Origin: a beta proteobacterium AAP99
GTDB lineage: Bacteria; Pseudomonadota; Gammaproteobacteria; Burkholderiales; Burkholderiaceae_C
Direction: 5' to 3'
Assembly: GCA_001295775.1 (NCBI GenBank)
Contig: LJIA01000001.1
Span: 62,001 to 126,000, forward strand
Length of the DNA: 64,000 bases
Of the stretch, positions 42,477-54,142 are shown in pieces; the first letter of the stretch is position 1; the number at the start of each line of letters is the position of its first letter. Made by a program: the position numbers and the translations under genes. A model generated the notes under the pieces. That model was not told the DNA's origin and did no database searches. It was given only the letters and a program-made list of their open reading frames with translations.

Positions 42477-43757
42477 ATGCATTCAAAAATACGAACAAAT
42501 CAACAGACCCGCCGGACCTCCTGCCGTGGCAGCCTGGCGGTGGCTTTCGTAGCCGCATGGCTGCAGCTCACGCCCGGCGCCGCTGCGGCTCAGATCACGG
42601 CCGCGCAGAGCCTCAAGGACATCTTCGACGCCGCCTGGGCGCGTCAGCCTGAAGCGCTCTCCCTGCAGGCACGCCGCGATGCGGTGCAAGCCCAACGGCG
42701 GGCCGCCGAGGCCTGGACGCCGGAGCCACCGGCACTCGAAGCCAGCCACAAGACCGACCGCCTGACGCGCAACGACGGCGCGCGGGAACTCGAGGTCGGC
42801 GTTGCCGTGCCGCTGTGGCTGCCCGGCGAGAGACGCAACACCAGCGCCCTCGCCGATGCCGAGGCCGCCGCCCTCGACAGCCGGGCCGAGGCCGCGCGTC
42901 TGCGCCTGGCCGCCTTGGTGCGCGAAGCCTGGTGGAACTGGCAGCGCGCCGGCGTCGAAGCCGAGATCGCCCGCGCACAACTCGACAGCGCGCGCCGCCT
43001 GGCGGCCGACGTGGCGCGCCGCGCGAAGGCCGGTGAACTGGCACGGGCCGACCAGCACCAGGCCGACGGCGCCGTGGCCGCGGCCGAAGCCGCCCTGGCG
43101 CAGGCCGAGGCCGGGGCGACGGTGGCCCTGCAGCAGCTCAAGTCGCTGGCGGGCGGCACCTGGGCGCCCGTGGCTACCGCGGGTGCCGTGGCCGAACCCG
43201 AGCCGCCGGCCGCTGCCAAACCACCGCCGCATCCTGCGCTGGCCGAACTGAAGGACCGTGCGACCGTCGCCGAGCGCACCGCGGCCTTGGCCTCGACGCA
43301 ATCGCGCGCCAACCCGGAGCTGACGCTCGCGACGACGCGCGACCGTGGCGCCAGCGGCGAGCGCTACGGCCAGACGGTCACGCTGGCCGTGCGCATCCCG
43401 TTCGGCGCCGGGCCCCGGCACGACGCCCGCGTGGCCAGCGCCCGTGCCGATGCGGCCGAAGCGCAGGCGCAGCTGGCGCTGGACCGCGCGCGGCTGGAGT
43501 CGGAACGCGAGGCTGCCTCGGCGCGCGTGCAGGCCGCACGCAGCCAAGCGGCCGCCGCCGAACGCCGCTTCACCCTGGCGCGCGAGACGCGCGGCTTCTT
43601 CGAGAAGTCCTTCCGCCTCGGCGAGACCGACCTGCCGACCCGCCTGCGCATCGACGCCGAGGCCACCGAGGCCGAGCGCCAGGCTGCGCGCAGCCACATC
43701 GAACTGGCCGCCGCGATCTCCGCCTGGCGCCAGGCGCTGGGGCTGCTGCCGCAGTGA
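42477..43757 (+). CDS. czcC: CzcC-like outer membrane efflux protein (TolC family)
   Basis: A 426-residue protein with an N-terminal export signal ending near VAAWLQLTPGAAAAQ and two long Ala/Arg/Glu-rich helical repeats, as in TolC-family channels (REAWWNWQRAGVEAEIARAQL and its counterpart ERRFTLARETRGFFEKSF). It forms the outer-membrane exit of an RND pump. ATG 42477 is used; the longer frame from 42375 adds a non-signal-like leader. The stop overlaps a GTG in the next gene's frame. Confidence 0.85.
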   Translation: MHSKIRTNQQTRRTSCRGSLAVAFVAAWLQLTPGAAAAQITAAQSLKDIFDAAWARQPEALSLQARRDAVQAQRRAAEAWTPEPPALEASHKTDRLTRNDGARELEVGVAVPLWLPGERRNTSALADAEAAALDSRAEAARLRLAALVREAWWNWQRAGVEAEIARAQLDSARRLAADVARRAKAGELARADQHQADGAVAAAEAALAQAEAGATVALQQLKSLAGGTWAPVATAGAVAEPEPPAAAKPPPHPALAELKDRATVAERTAALASTQSRANPELTLATTRDRGASGERYGQTVTLAVRIPFGAGPRHDARVASARADAAEAQAQLALDRARLESEREAASARVQAARSQAAAAERRFTLARETRGFFEKSFRLGETDLPTRLRIDAEATEAERQAARSHIELAAAISAWRQALGLLPQ

Positions 43758-43792
43758 TCGCCACCGACACCCTCTTCATCCAGATCCCCACC

Positions 43793-44356
43793 ATGACACC
43801 TTCTTCCCTCTTGGCCGCGCTCGCTGCAGTCGCGGCCCTTCTGATGCCCCCGTTGGTTCACGCCGGCCCGGGCCACGACCACGGCGACGCTGCCCCGACG
43901 CCCACCGGCCCCGCGCTGCCGCGCTTCACGGCCGTCTCCGAGACCTTCGAGCTGGTCGGCGTGCTGAACGGCAAGCAGATCACGCTGTACCTGGACCGCG
44001 CGGCCGACAACGCGCCCGTCACCGACGCGCAGATCGAGCTCGAGATCGCCGGCGCCAAGCTCAAGGCCCAGAAGTCTGACCGGCACGAGGACGCCTTCGA
44101 GGTCGTGCTCGCCGCCGAACCCAAGCCCGGCGTGCTGCCGATAACGGCCACCGTCACGGCCGGCCAGGAGATCGACCTCCTTGCCGGCGAGCTCGACCTG
44201 CACGAGGACGCGCACGCCGACGAGGCCGCGCATGTGCACTCCTGGAAGGAGTACGCCGGCTGGGGCGCCGGCGCCCTGGCCGCCCTGATCGCCCTGATCC
44301 TCATCGGTCGCCGCATCGCCGCGGGCCGCCAGCGCACCACCGGAGCCGTCGCATGA
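43793..44356 (+). CDS. periplasmic/membrane-anchored protein of czc operon
   Basis: A 187-residue protein with a signal peptide (SSLLAALAAVAALLMPPLVHA), the His-rich mature start GPGHDHGDA, a beta-rich body, His-rich HEDAHADEAAHVHSW and one C-terminal membrane helix (GALAALIALILIGRR). Such proteins occur between CzcC and CzcB in some proteobacterial metal efflux operons. Metal handling in the periplasm is a reasonable inference. ATG 43793 is preferred to GTG 43754 because it gives a proper signal peptide. Confidence 0.65.
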   Translation: MTPSSLLAALAAVAALLMPPLVHAGPGHDHGDAAPTPTGPALPRFTAVSETFELVGVLNGKQITLYLDRAADNAPVTDAQIELEIAGAKLKAQKSDRHEDAFEVVLAAEPKPGVLPITATVTAGQEIDLLAGELDLHEDAHADEAAHVHSWKEYAGWGAGALAALIALILIGRRIAAGRQRTTGAVA

Positions 44357-45492
44357 CTTCGAACATCCTCCGCACGCGCCGCTGGGCGCTCTCGGCCGTC
44401 CTCGTGCTGTCCTTGGGGCTCTCCTTGGGGCTGTCCGTCCCGGCCCTCGCCGGTCCGGGCCATGACCACGGCGATGCCCCCGTCGCACCGAACGCCAACG
44501 GCCCGCAGCGGCAGCCCGACGGCAGCGTCTTCCTGCCCAAGCCGGCACAACGCCAGCTTGGCGTGCGGACGCTGCTGACCGAGGCCAACGAGCTGCCGCG
44601 CTCGTTCGAGCTGAACGGCAAGGTGGTCATCGACCCCAACGCCGGCGGCAAGGTGCAGCCGCTGAACGCCGGTCGCATCGAACCCGGCCCGCGCGGCCTG
44701 CCCAACGCAGGCCAGGCGGTGCGCAAGGGCGAGGTGCTGGCCTACGTGGTGCCGTCGGCCGCGCCGATCGAACGCTCGAACCAGGCCGCGCAGCTTGCCG
44801 AACTGCGAGCCGCGAAATCCTTGACGGACAAGCGCGTCGCGCGCCTGAAGGAACTGGCCGACACCGTGGCCCGCAAGGACATCGAGGCCGCCGAGAGCGA
44901 GGCGCAGAGCCTCGATGAGCGCATCGCCGCCGTCGGCACGGGCCTCGCGTCGCGCGAGGCGCTGGTGGCACCCGTCTCGGGCGTGATCGCGTCGGCGCAT
45001 GTCGTCGCCGGCCAGGTGGTCGATGCCCGCGAACTGGCGTTCGAAATCGTCGACCCGGGGCGGCTGCGCATCGAGGCGCTGGCCTTCGATGCGGCGCTGG
45101 CCGGCAACGTCGGCAGCGCCAGCCTCGCGGTGGGCAACCAGCGCGTGCCGCTTGCCTTCATCGGCGCCGCGCGCAGTCTGCGCGAGCAGGCATTGCCGCT
45201 GGGCTTCCGTGCCGAGGGCAAGGTGCTGTCGTCGCTGGCCGTGGGCCAGCCGGTGCGCGTGTTCGTGCAGGGCAAGGACAAGGTGCAGGGCATCGCGGTG
45301 CCGGTGTCATCGCTGATGAAGAACCCGGCCAACCAGACCATCGTGTGGGTGAAGACGGCGCCCGAGCGATTCGAGCCGCGCACCGTGACGGTCGAGCCGC
45401 TGGACGGCGTCAACGTCGCCGTGACCTCGGGCCTGAAGGCCGGTGATCGCGTGGCCACGCAGGGCGCGACGCTGATCAACCAGGTCCGCTGA
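44353..45492 (+). CDS. czcB: CzcB-like periplasmic adaptor (membrane fusion protein)
   Basis: A 379-residue protein with a signal peptide, the same GPGHDHGDA mature start as its upstream neighbour, a barrel-sandwich region split by an alpha-hairpin (LTDKRVARLKELADTVARK, then ALVAPVSGVIASAHVVAGQVV) and a C-terminal beta barrel (AVPVSSLMKNPANQTIVWVK). It bridges CzcA and CzcC. It is coupled by ATGA to the preceding gene and followed by czcA after 11 nt. Confidence 0.88.
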   Translation: MTSNILRTRRWALSAVLVLSLGLSLGLSVPALAGPGHDHGDAPVAPNANGPQRQPDGSVFLPKPAQRQLGVRTLLTEANELPRSFELNGKVVIDPNAGGKVQPLNAGRIEPGPRGLPNAGQAVRKGEVLAYVVPSAAPIERSNQAAQLAELRAAKSLTDKRVARLKELADTVARKDIEAAESEAQSLDERIAAVGTGLASREALVAPVSGVIASAHVVAGQVVDARELAFEIVDPGRLRIEALAFDAALAGNVGSASLAVGNQRVPLAFIGAARSLREQALPLGFRAEGKVLSSLAVGQPVRVFVQGKDKVQGIAVPVSSLMKNPANQTIVWVKTAPERFEPRTVTVEPLDGVNVAVTSGLKAGDRVATQGATLINQVR

Positions 45493-45503
45493 CGGGAGCC
45501 GCA

Positions 45504-48623
<3,120 letters not shown>

Positions 48624-48669
48624 CACCCGTTCCTCCACCCAACCCCACACCCAACCTGAAAGGACTCCC

Positions 48670-49056
48670 ATGAAGATGCACACCCTCATCGCCTCCGTCG
48701 CCCTCGTTGCTGCCGGCACCGTCCATGCGGCCGGCGGGAAGCACGACCATGCCCACGAGCACAAGCCGATGCACGGCGGCGTGGTCGTCGAGGTCAAGGA
48801 CATGGACTACGAACTCGTCGCCAAGCCGACGGCGATCCAGCTGTACCTGCGCGACCACGGCAAGGCGGCCGACGTCTCCAAGGCCAGCGCCAAGGTGACG
48901 CTGTTGACCGGCACCGAGAAGCAGGAGGTCGAACTGAAGCCGGCCGGCGACAAGCTGGAGGCCACCGGCAGCTTCAAGGTCGGCCCGGGCACCAAGGCGG
49001 TCGCCGTGGTGACGGTCAACGGCAAGCCGGCCACCGCGCGGTTCACCTTGAAATGA
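48670..49056 (+). CDS. small periplasmic His-rich protein of czc operon
   Basis: A 128-residue protein with a signal peptide (MKMHTLIASVALVAAGTVHA) and a His-rich start to the mature chain (GGKHDHAHEHKPMHGG), followed by a beta-sandwich-like body. It lies 46 nt after czcA with AAAGGA before the ATG. It may act as a periplasmic metal chaperone or sink. I do not know a validated family function. Confidence 0.65.
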   Translation: MKMHTLIASVALVAAGTVHAAGGKHDHAHEHKPMHGGVVVEVKDMDYELVAKPTAIQLYLRDHGKAADVSKASAKVTLLTGTEKQEVELKPAGDKLEATGSFKVGPGTKAVAVVTVNGKPATARFTLK

Positions 49057-49177
49057 GAGCCATATTGCCCGGGTAACTCGTGCAGGCAAGACCGCAACCG
49101 CAAGACTTGCTTTTAAAGGCTTGCAGAGTTTGAAGCGAGTTACTCCCTATTGGCTACAACACCTCTGAAAGGTAACC

Positions 49178-49702
49178 ATGAAAACACTTACCCAAAGCAT
49201 ATTTTTGTCAACAGTGCTACTTACCTTGGTTGGGTGCGCGACTCCGGTCGATCGTTTTTCCGAAAGCCCTTACTGTCACAAGGATCGTGGTAGGAAGGCC
49301 TACTGCACTAAGGAAAATGCACCAAGCTTGAGCAAGGATGAAGAGGCGAAACTGTTTGCCGCCGCCCCTGACGCGTTAACCCTTTATGTCGTTCGTTATT
49401 GGGGCGACGGGCACCACCCTTTGGATATTGCAGTCAATGGTGGTGCTGCGATGGAAACTGTTCCGAACTCAATGATCCGCCTGCGACTGAAGGCCGGCTC
49501 CCATCGCATTTCTTTCTTGGCAGATGGAAAAACGTTTGAGAGAACAATTTCAGGGGCGAATGGAGAAGTCCGGTTGATTGGCATCACCGGCACAGATTGG
49601 TCCTGGGGCAGTTCCTCGCATGCATGGGCAGACGACTCAGAGGATCGAGTCAAGCAACAAGCTCGACGTTCGCGCCTGATTAAAGATACATCCTTGCTGT
49701 GA
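49178..49702 (+). CDS. putative lipoprotein, hypothetical
   Basis: A 174-residue protein with a lipoprotein signal (LSTVLLTLVGCATP; lipobox LVGC, Cys20). The mature part is beta-rich (LTLYVVRYWGDGHHPLDIAV, then MIRLRLKAGSHRISFLADG) and ends in a basic helix. G+C appears lower than in the adjacent czc operon, suggesting a separate origin. GAAAGG precedes the ATG. An 8-bp inverted repeat (GTAACTCG at 49073-49080, CGAGTTAC at 49136-49143) lies upstream. Envelope location is predicted; function unknown. Confidence 0.6.
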   Translation: MKTLTQSIFLSTVLLTLVGCATPVDRFSESPYCHKDRGRKAYCTKENAPSLSKDEEAKLFAAAPDALTLYVVRYWGDGHHPLDIAVNGGAAMETVPNSMIRLRLKAGSHRISFLADGKTFERTISGANGEVRLIGITGTDWSWGSSSHAWADDSEDRVKQQARRSRLIKDTSLL

Positions 49703-50032
49703 CCTTGTTCGGCCAGATCGTCGAATCCGCGCCCTCAAGGCCGAGGCGTTACTATTTGGTTCGGATCGCGGACGCGGGTTCGGTTGAGGGTTGCACCACC
49801 AAGTCCAAATGCCAAGGGGCCCGATCAGGGCCCCTTGGCATTTGGACTTGCAGAAGTTGGTTGGGGGAATCGAAGCCGCGGGACGCGGGGCGAGCGGGGG
49901 TTTCGAGCCGCATGCGGCGAGCCCGCGAACGACAGCGCGCTTGCAAGCGCGCTGGCTGGCCAGGATGGCCGATTCCCGCCGCTCCGCACGTCGAGTGTTG
50001 TCCCGTCCACCGACTTCAAAGATCATCGGTGC
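49703..50032. repeat. palindrome array A (intergenic, 330 nt without gene)
   Basis: No gene is seen in this spacer. At 49801-49849 is a perfect 22-bp inverted repeat with a 5-nt loop (arms read AAGTCCAAATGCC, then AAGGGGCCC). It is followed by GCCGCATGCGGC (49907-49918) and by a perfect 22-bp palindrome at 49933-49954 centred on CTTGCAAG. TGGCCGATTCC lies just after. The same kinds of units recur at 51942-52171. Confidence 0.7.
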
Positions 50033-50881
50033 ATGCTCGCCGGACTGGAACACGCCGCCCACCTCATCCACCAATCCGACGCCCTCGTCATCGCCGCCGG
50101 CGCCGGCATGGGAGTGGACTCCGGTCTGCCGGACCTTCGCGGCACGCAGGGGTTCTGGCAGGCCTATCCGGCGCTTGCGCAGGCGCGGCTGCAGTTTGAA
50201 GACATCGCCTGCCCGGACACCTTTCGCACCGACCCCGCACTGGCCTGGGGCTTCTACGGCCACCGCCTGCAGCTGTATCGCGCCACGCGGCCGCATGCCG
50301 GCTTCGAGATCCTGCGCCGCTGGGCAGAGGCCAAACCCTTTGGCGGGCGGGTGTTCACGTCCAATGTGGATGGCGCGTTCCAGCGCGCCGGCTTTGCGCA
50401 GGCCGACGTACAGGAGTGTCACGGGTCCATCCACCATCTGCAGTGCCTGGACGCCTGCAGCAACGCTATCTGGCCGGCAGACGACTTTGTGCCGCAGGTC
50501 GATAGCGCCGCCTGCCGCCTGCTGAACGCGCCGCCGCGCTGCCCGCATTGCGGTGCGATGGCGCGGCCCAATGTGCTGATGTTTGGCGACGCCGATTGGG
50601 TGCCGGACCGCAGCGCGCGCCAGGCGCGGGCCATGGCCACATGGTTGGCCGGAGTTCAGCGGCCGGTGGTGATCGAGATTGGCGCGGGCACGGCGATTCC
50701 GTCCGTGCGCATGTTCACCGAGCGCCTGCGCTGGCAGCACGGCGCGCGGCTGGTGCGGATCAATCTGCGCGAGCCGGAGGTGAAGGACGCGGCGGACGTG
50801 GGCGTGGCCATTGGGGCGCTGGAGGCGCTGCAGCAGCTTCAAAAACGCCTGAATTCAGAGAATTTGGCCGATAATGAATGA
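50033..50881 (+). CDS. Sir2-family NAD-dependent protein deacetylase/deacylase-like protein
   Basis: A 282-residue protein with the Sir2 Rossmann motif GAGMGVDSGLPDLRG (residues 23-37), the TSNVDG loop, the HGSIHH segment with the catalytic His near residue 130, and zinc-type cysteines (CLDAC and CPHCG). It would remove acyl groups from lysines using NAD, or act as an NAD hydrolase. Changes such as GAGMG instead of GAGIS place it among atypical bacterial sirtuins. ATG 50033 is chosen because upstream codons run into the palindrome array. Confidence 0.8.
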   Translation: MLAGLEHAAHLIHQSDALVIAAGAGMGVDSGLPDLRGTQGFWQAYPALAQARLQFEDIACPDTFRTDPALAWGFYGHRLQLYRATRPHAGFEILRRWAEAKPFGGRVFTSNVDGAFQRAGFAQADVQECHGSIHHLQCLDACSNAIWPADDFVPQVDSAACRLLNAPPRCPHCGAMARPNVLMFGDADWVPDRSARQARAMATWLAGVQRPVVIEIGAGTAIPSVRMFTERLRWQHGARLVRINLREPEVKDAADVGVAIGALEALQQLQKRLNSENLADNE

Positions 50882-50983
50882 AATTGTATGAACTACGCAA
50901 CACAAAACACTTCAAGATTGTCTTCTGGCAAGCGGAAAGTGCCTAAGCCGGCTTTCTTAGAAATTTTGGCCGAAATTGATTGA

Positions 50984-51259
50984 TCATGTTTGCGCCGCCA
51001 GCGCTGCATCCTGCTCGCTGTCCTCCGGCACCCGATACCAGCGTTCGTGCGGTGAGCGCTTCTGGCAGGCGGGGCACTGGGTCCAGGGCCACTGCAGGCC
51101 GCAGCCGGGGCAGGTGCCGCGCGTCCAGAAGGTGTGGAACGATGTTCCACAGCGCGGCAGGCAGCTCCAGCGGTCCAGCGGGGTGGGGCGGTAGTCGCAT
51201 TCCGGGCAGGCGATGATCTGGCGCTGCTCGCCTTTCTGGCTAGCGGGCGGCGCGCTCAT
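50984..51259 (-). CDS. small zinc-ribbon protein
   Basis: A 91-residue protein rich in Cys and Trp, with CPECDY, then CLPRCG, CPGCG and CPAC motifs suggesting one or two zinc ribbons. It is coupled to the cupin gene by an ATGA overlap (51256-51259). No catalytic site is recognised. It may bind nucleic acid or a protein partner. Confidence 0.6.
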   Translation of the reverse strand: MSAPPASQKGEQRQIIACPECDYRPTPLDRWSCLPRCGTSFHTFWTRGTCPGCGLQWPWTQCPACQKRSPHERWYRVPEDSEQDAALAAQT

Positions 51260-51759
51260 GGCTCACCGTCCCAGTAGTCCAGCTTGGAGTCCGCGCGGTG
51301 GATGGACGCAAAGCGCGGCTTGCCCGGCTCGGCGCGGGTGAAGGCGTAGTGCTTGCCCGAGTCCGGGTACTCGCAGATCTCCGGATACTCCTTGGTGGAC
51401 AGCGACAGATACTTCAGCGGCGCGTCCGAGGTGTTAAGGATGTGGTGCGGATACTCCGGCCCGGCGGGGATGGTGATGACGTCACCCGCCGCAATCGGCA
51501 GCAGCTCCCCGGCCACGCGCAGCGTGCCCGTGCCTTCGAGGATGATGAACATTTCTTCCTGCTGGTGGTGCAGGTGGTACGGGCAGGCCTGCTTGCCCGG
51601 CGCGACGATGCTCAGGCTGCAGCCCAGCTTGCGCGCGGCGGTACCGTCCGTCAGGCAGGCGAACTGCTCCGAGTAGCGTGGAGCGCGCTCAAAGGGTTCC
51701 GTTTGGGCCGTGTTGAAGTTGCGGATCAGCTTGGCGCGCAGTTCGTCGGCAAGGTTCAT
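51256..51759 (-). CDS. cupin domain-containing protein
   Basis: A 167-residue beta-barrel protein. The first cupin motif contains metal ligands in PYHLHHQQEEMFIILEGTG, and the second is in GDVITIPAGPEYPHHILN. Such proteins bind a divalent metal and may be an isomerase, dioxygenase or sensor. The N-terminal 40 residues are helical. It is co-transcribed with the zinc-ribbon gene and divergent from tRNA-Ser. Confidence 0.8.
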   Translation of the reverse strand: MNLADELRAKLIRNFNTAQTEPFERAPRYSEQFACLTDGTAARKLGCSLSIVAPGKQACPYHLHHQQEEMFIILEGTGTLRVAGELLPIAAGDVITIPAGPEYPHHILNTSDAPLKYLSLSTKEYPEICEYPDSGKHYAFTRAEPGKPRFASIHRADSKLDYWDGEP

Positions 51760-51835
51760 GGGCAGTCAGGCTCCTTGGGCGGGAAGGGCGAGCGGTGAGC
51801 AGACGGCGGCCAGGGCAGATCGCTTTCGGCTGCGA

Positions 51836-51841
51836 TACAAT
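51836..51841 (+). promoter_or_regulatory. -10 element of tRNA-Ser promoter
   Basis: TACAAT lies 12 nt before the tRNA. The stretch TACAATGCACGCTTTC is almost the same as TACAATGCAACGCTTTC before tRNA-Pro at 53873, suggesting a shared promoter and leader type. No clear -35 is seen here. Confidence 0.55.
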
Positions 51842-51852
51842 GCACGCTTTCC

Positions 51853-51944
51853 GGAGTGATGACCGAGAGGCCGAAGGTGCTCCCCTGCTAAGGGAGTATG
51901 CGCCCAAAAGCGCATCGAGGGTTCGAATCCCTCTCACTCCGCCA
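51853..51944 (+). tRNA. tRNA-Ser (anticodon GCT)
   Basis: A 92-nt gene with acceptor GGAGTGA pairing with TCACTCC, a D-arm GACCGAGAGGCC, anticodon loop CTGCTAA (GCT, reads AGC/AGT), the long variable arm of type II tRNAs, TTCGAAT in the T-loop, and an encoded CCA. The CCA end also forms the first bases of the adjoining palindrome. Confidence 0.95.
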
Positions 51945-52171
51945 GTACCAAAGCAAAGGGCCCCAAACGGGGCCCTTTGCTTTGGCACTGGGGTTGCGGA
52001 GTGAAGTGAAGCGCCTGCGCGCTTCACGCGAGGGATTCGAAAGGAGCGGCTTGCAAGCCGCTCCGGGGCCGAGGAGCCGGACACGCAGTGCCGGCGAGGT
52101 GGCCGAATCCGGGCTGACTGGTTGCAAAGTACAAGGGGCTGCTCGATGAGCAGCCCCTTGTACTTTGCAAC
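51942..52171. repeat. palindrome array B between tRNA-Ser and lysC
   Basis: Four hairpins in 230 nt. First, 51942-51991, 23-bp arms with one mismatch (around AAAGGGCCCC) and loop AAAC. Second, 52006-52027, GTGAAGCGC/GCGCTTCAC. Third, 52043-52064, a perfect palindrome centred on CTTGCAAG. Fourth, 52121-52171, perfect 24-bp arms (CAAAGTACAAGGGGC) with loop GAT. A further 6-bp hairpin, GAGCGC/GCGCTC, follows. The elements match those of array A in layout. No gene is present. Confidence 0.75.
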
Positions 52172-52233
52172 GCCGCGAGCGCAGAGCGCTCGCCCGTCGT
52201 CTGATCCAAGAACTTAGCGAACGAACAAGGCGT

Positions 52234-53481
52234 TCAACCCTGCTCCAGCTCAAACGCCTTATGCAGCGCCCGAACCGCCAGCTCCATGTACTTGTCCTCG
52301 ATGACCACGCTGGTCTTGATCTCGCTGGTGGAGATCATCTGGATGTTGATGCCTTCCTCGGACAGGCTGCGGAACATGGTGCTGGCCACGCCCACATGGC
52401 TCTTCATGCCGATGCCGACGATCGAGACCTTGGCCACCTTGGTGTCGCCGGTGACCTCCTTGGCATTCAGGCGGCTCTTCACACCGGCGATCACGTCCAT
52501 GGCCTTGGCGTATTCGTTGCGGCTCACGGTGAAGGAGAAGTCGGTGAAGCCGTTGGTGGAGGTGTTCTGGATGATCACGTCCACGTCGATGTTGGCATCA
52601 GCGATCGGCCCGAGGATCTGGTAGGCGATGCCCGGCTTGTCGGGTACGCCCACGAGGGTGATCTTGGCTTCGTCGCGTGAGAACGCGATTCCGGAAACAA
52701 CGGCCTGTTCCATTTGTTCGTCTTCCTCGAAAGTGATGAGCGTGCCGGAGGCGGCTTCTTCTGCCAGCGGCATCTGCGGGTCCGTCAGGCTGGAGAGCAC
52801 GCGGGTCTTGACGCGGTACTTGCCGGCGAACTCCACGCTGCGGATCTGCAGCACCTTGGAGCCCAGGCTGGCCATCTCCAGCATTTCCTCAAAGGTGATC
52901 TTGGTGAGGCGGCGCGCCTCGGGCACCACGCGCGGGTCGGTCGTGTAGACGCCGTCGACGTCGGTGTAGATCAGGCATTCCTCGGCCTTGAGCGCAGCCG
53001 CCACGGCGACGGCACTGGTGTCGGAGCCGCCGCGGCCGAGCGTCGTGATCTGACCATCGTCCGTCACGCCCTGGAAGCCAGCCACGATGACGACATAGCC
53101 GTCATCGAGGTCCTTGCGGATGCTTTTGTCGTCGATGCTGGTGATGCGGGCCTTGGTGAAGGCGTCATCGCTCATGATCGGGACCTGCCAGCCGCAGTAG
53201 CTCTTGGCCTTGATGCCGCGGGCCTTCAGGGCCATGGCCAGCAAGCCGATCGAAACCTGCTCGCCGGTGGCGGCAATGACGTCGAGCTCGCGCGGATCGG
53301 GCTGGGGCATGAGTTCCTTGGCCATGCCGATCAGGCGGTTGGTTTCGCCGGACATGGCGCTGGGCACGACCACGAGCTGGTGGCCGGCCTCGTACCACTT
53401 GGCAACACGTGCGGCCACGTTCTTGATGCGCTCGATCGAGCCCATCGACGTGCCGCCGTACTTGTGAACAATCAAGGACAT
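52234..53481 (-). CDS. lysC: aspartate kinase
   Basis: A 415-residue enzyme making aspartyl phosphate, the first step of lysine, methionine and threonine synthesis. The kinase domain starts with KYGGTSMGS (residues 7-15) and includes VSIGLLAMALKARGIKA and GRGGSDTSAVAVAAAL. Two C-terminal ACT domains (SGIAFSRDEAKITLVGVPDKPG, then KVSIVGIGMKSHVGVASTMF) give feedback control by amino acids. The start at 53481 (MSLIVHKYGG) is used. It is convergent with tRNA-Ser. Confidence 0.95.
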   Translation of the reverse strand: MSLIVHKYGGTSMGSIERIKNVAARVAKWYEAGHQLVVVPSAMSGETNRLIGMAKELMPQPDPRELDVIAATGEQVSIGLLAMALKARGIKAKSYCGWQVPIMSDDAFTKARITSIDDKSIRKDLDDGYVVIVAGFQGVTDDGQITTLGRGGSDTSAVAVAAALKAEECLIYTDVDGVYTTDPRVVPEARRLTKITFEEMLEMASLGSKVLQIRSVEFAGKYRVKTRVLSSLTDPQMPLAEEAASGTLITFEEDEQMEQAVVSGIAFSRDEAKITLVGVPDKPGIAYQILGPIADANIDVDVIIQNTSTNGFTDFSFTVSRNEYAKAMDVIAGVKSRLNAKEVTGDTKVAKVSIVGIGMKSHVGVASTMFRSLSEEGINIQMISTSEIKTSVVIEDKYMELAVRALHKAFELEQG

Positions 53482-53888
53482 GGGAGTGTGGTTCTTCGTT
53501 GTGCGCGAGTTCGCCGGGACGGCAGGCAAACCGGTGCGCGGGCATGTGCCTGCAATGACAGCGATGACAGCAACGAGGAGGCGACAGACTTCTGGGGTGC
53601 GCCGCCTTGCGGGCCAGCGTTGCGGTCTTGTGCGGCGCGCCCGCTCGGTCGTCGTGGTCGCGCCGTGTCGGAGTCAGGCACTGCGCCGGGGTAGGCCCGC
53701 GACGCTTGGCAAGCGCAGCGGGCAACGGCGATCAGGCGCGACATCCCTCTCTCGAACCCGCGAGTTTATCTGAGCGCGAAACGGCGCCTGCGGCCTGTGC
53801 GAGCCCATGTGCGAAGGCCGGCGCACCGCGTCCTGCGCCGGCCGCGGTTTGGCGGGCCTCGGGGATTCTCGCTACAATGCAACGCTTT
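53482..53888. other. intergenic region with lysC 5' region and tRNA-Pro promoter
   Basis: I see no gene in these 407 bases; ORFs here are short or out of phase. The reverse strand should carry the lysC promoter, which I cannot pin down. Forward, TTGGCG (53849-53854) and TACAAT (53873-53878), 18 bp apart, form a good promoter for the tRNA-Pro gene that begins 10 nt later. Confidence 0.5.
53849..53878 (+). promoter_or_regulatory. promoter of tRNA-Pro (and probably of the tRNA cluster)
   Basis: -35 TTGGCG and -10 TACAAT at 18-bp spacing, followed by GCAACGCTTT and then the mature tRNA at 53889. The same -10 and leader bases precede tRNA-Ser. Confidence 0.65.
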
Positions 53889-53965
<77 letters not shown>

Positions 53966-54009
53966 GATTGCGAGGCAGTACGCACCTGCAGTCTTCACTG
54001 AAACGGATT

Positions 54010-54086
54010 CTGCCCGTAGCTCAACCGGATAGAGCACCGGCCTTCTAAGCCGGGGGTTAGGGGTTCGAGTCCCTTCGGGCAGGCCA
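54010..54086 (+). tRNA. tRNA-Arg (anticodon TCT)
   Basis: A 77-nt gene: acceptor CTGCCCG pairs with CGGGCAG, anticodon stem CCGGC/GCCGG around CTTCTAA (TCT, reads AGA), T-loop TTCGAGT, encoded CCA. 44 nt downstream of tRNA-Pro. Confidence 0.95.
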
Positions 54087-54142
54087 GTCCTGTCGAGGTC
54101 AGTGCAGCGGCAAGGCGGCCCTCCGAGGCAAGTTTTCTACGG

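Noticed and set aside
51992-52120. Degenerate tRNA-Ser copy downstream of tRNA-Ser (GGAGTGA, then GAGGGATTCGAA and GGTGGCCGA)
   Set aside because: The pieces are in the wrong order and cannot form a cloverleaf; similarity is short and can be explained by the palindromic repeats.
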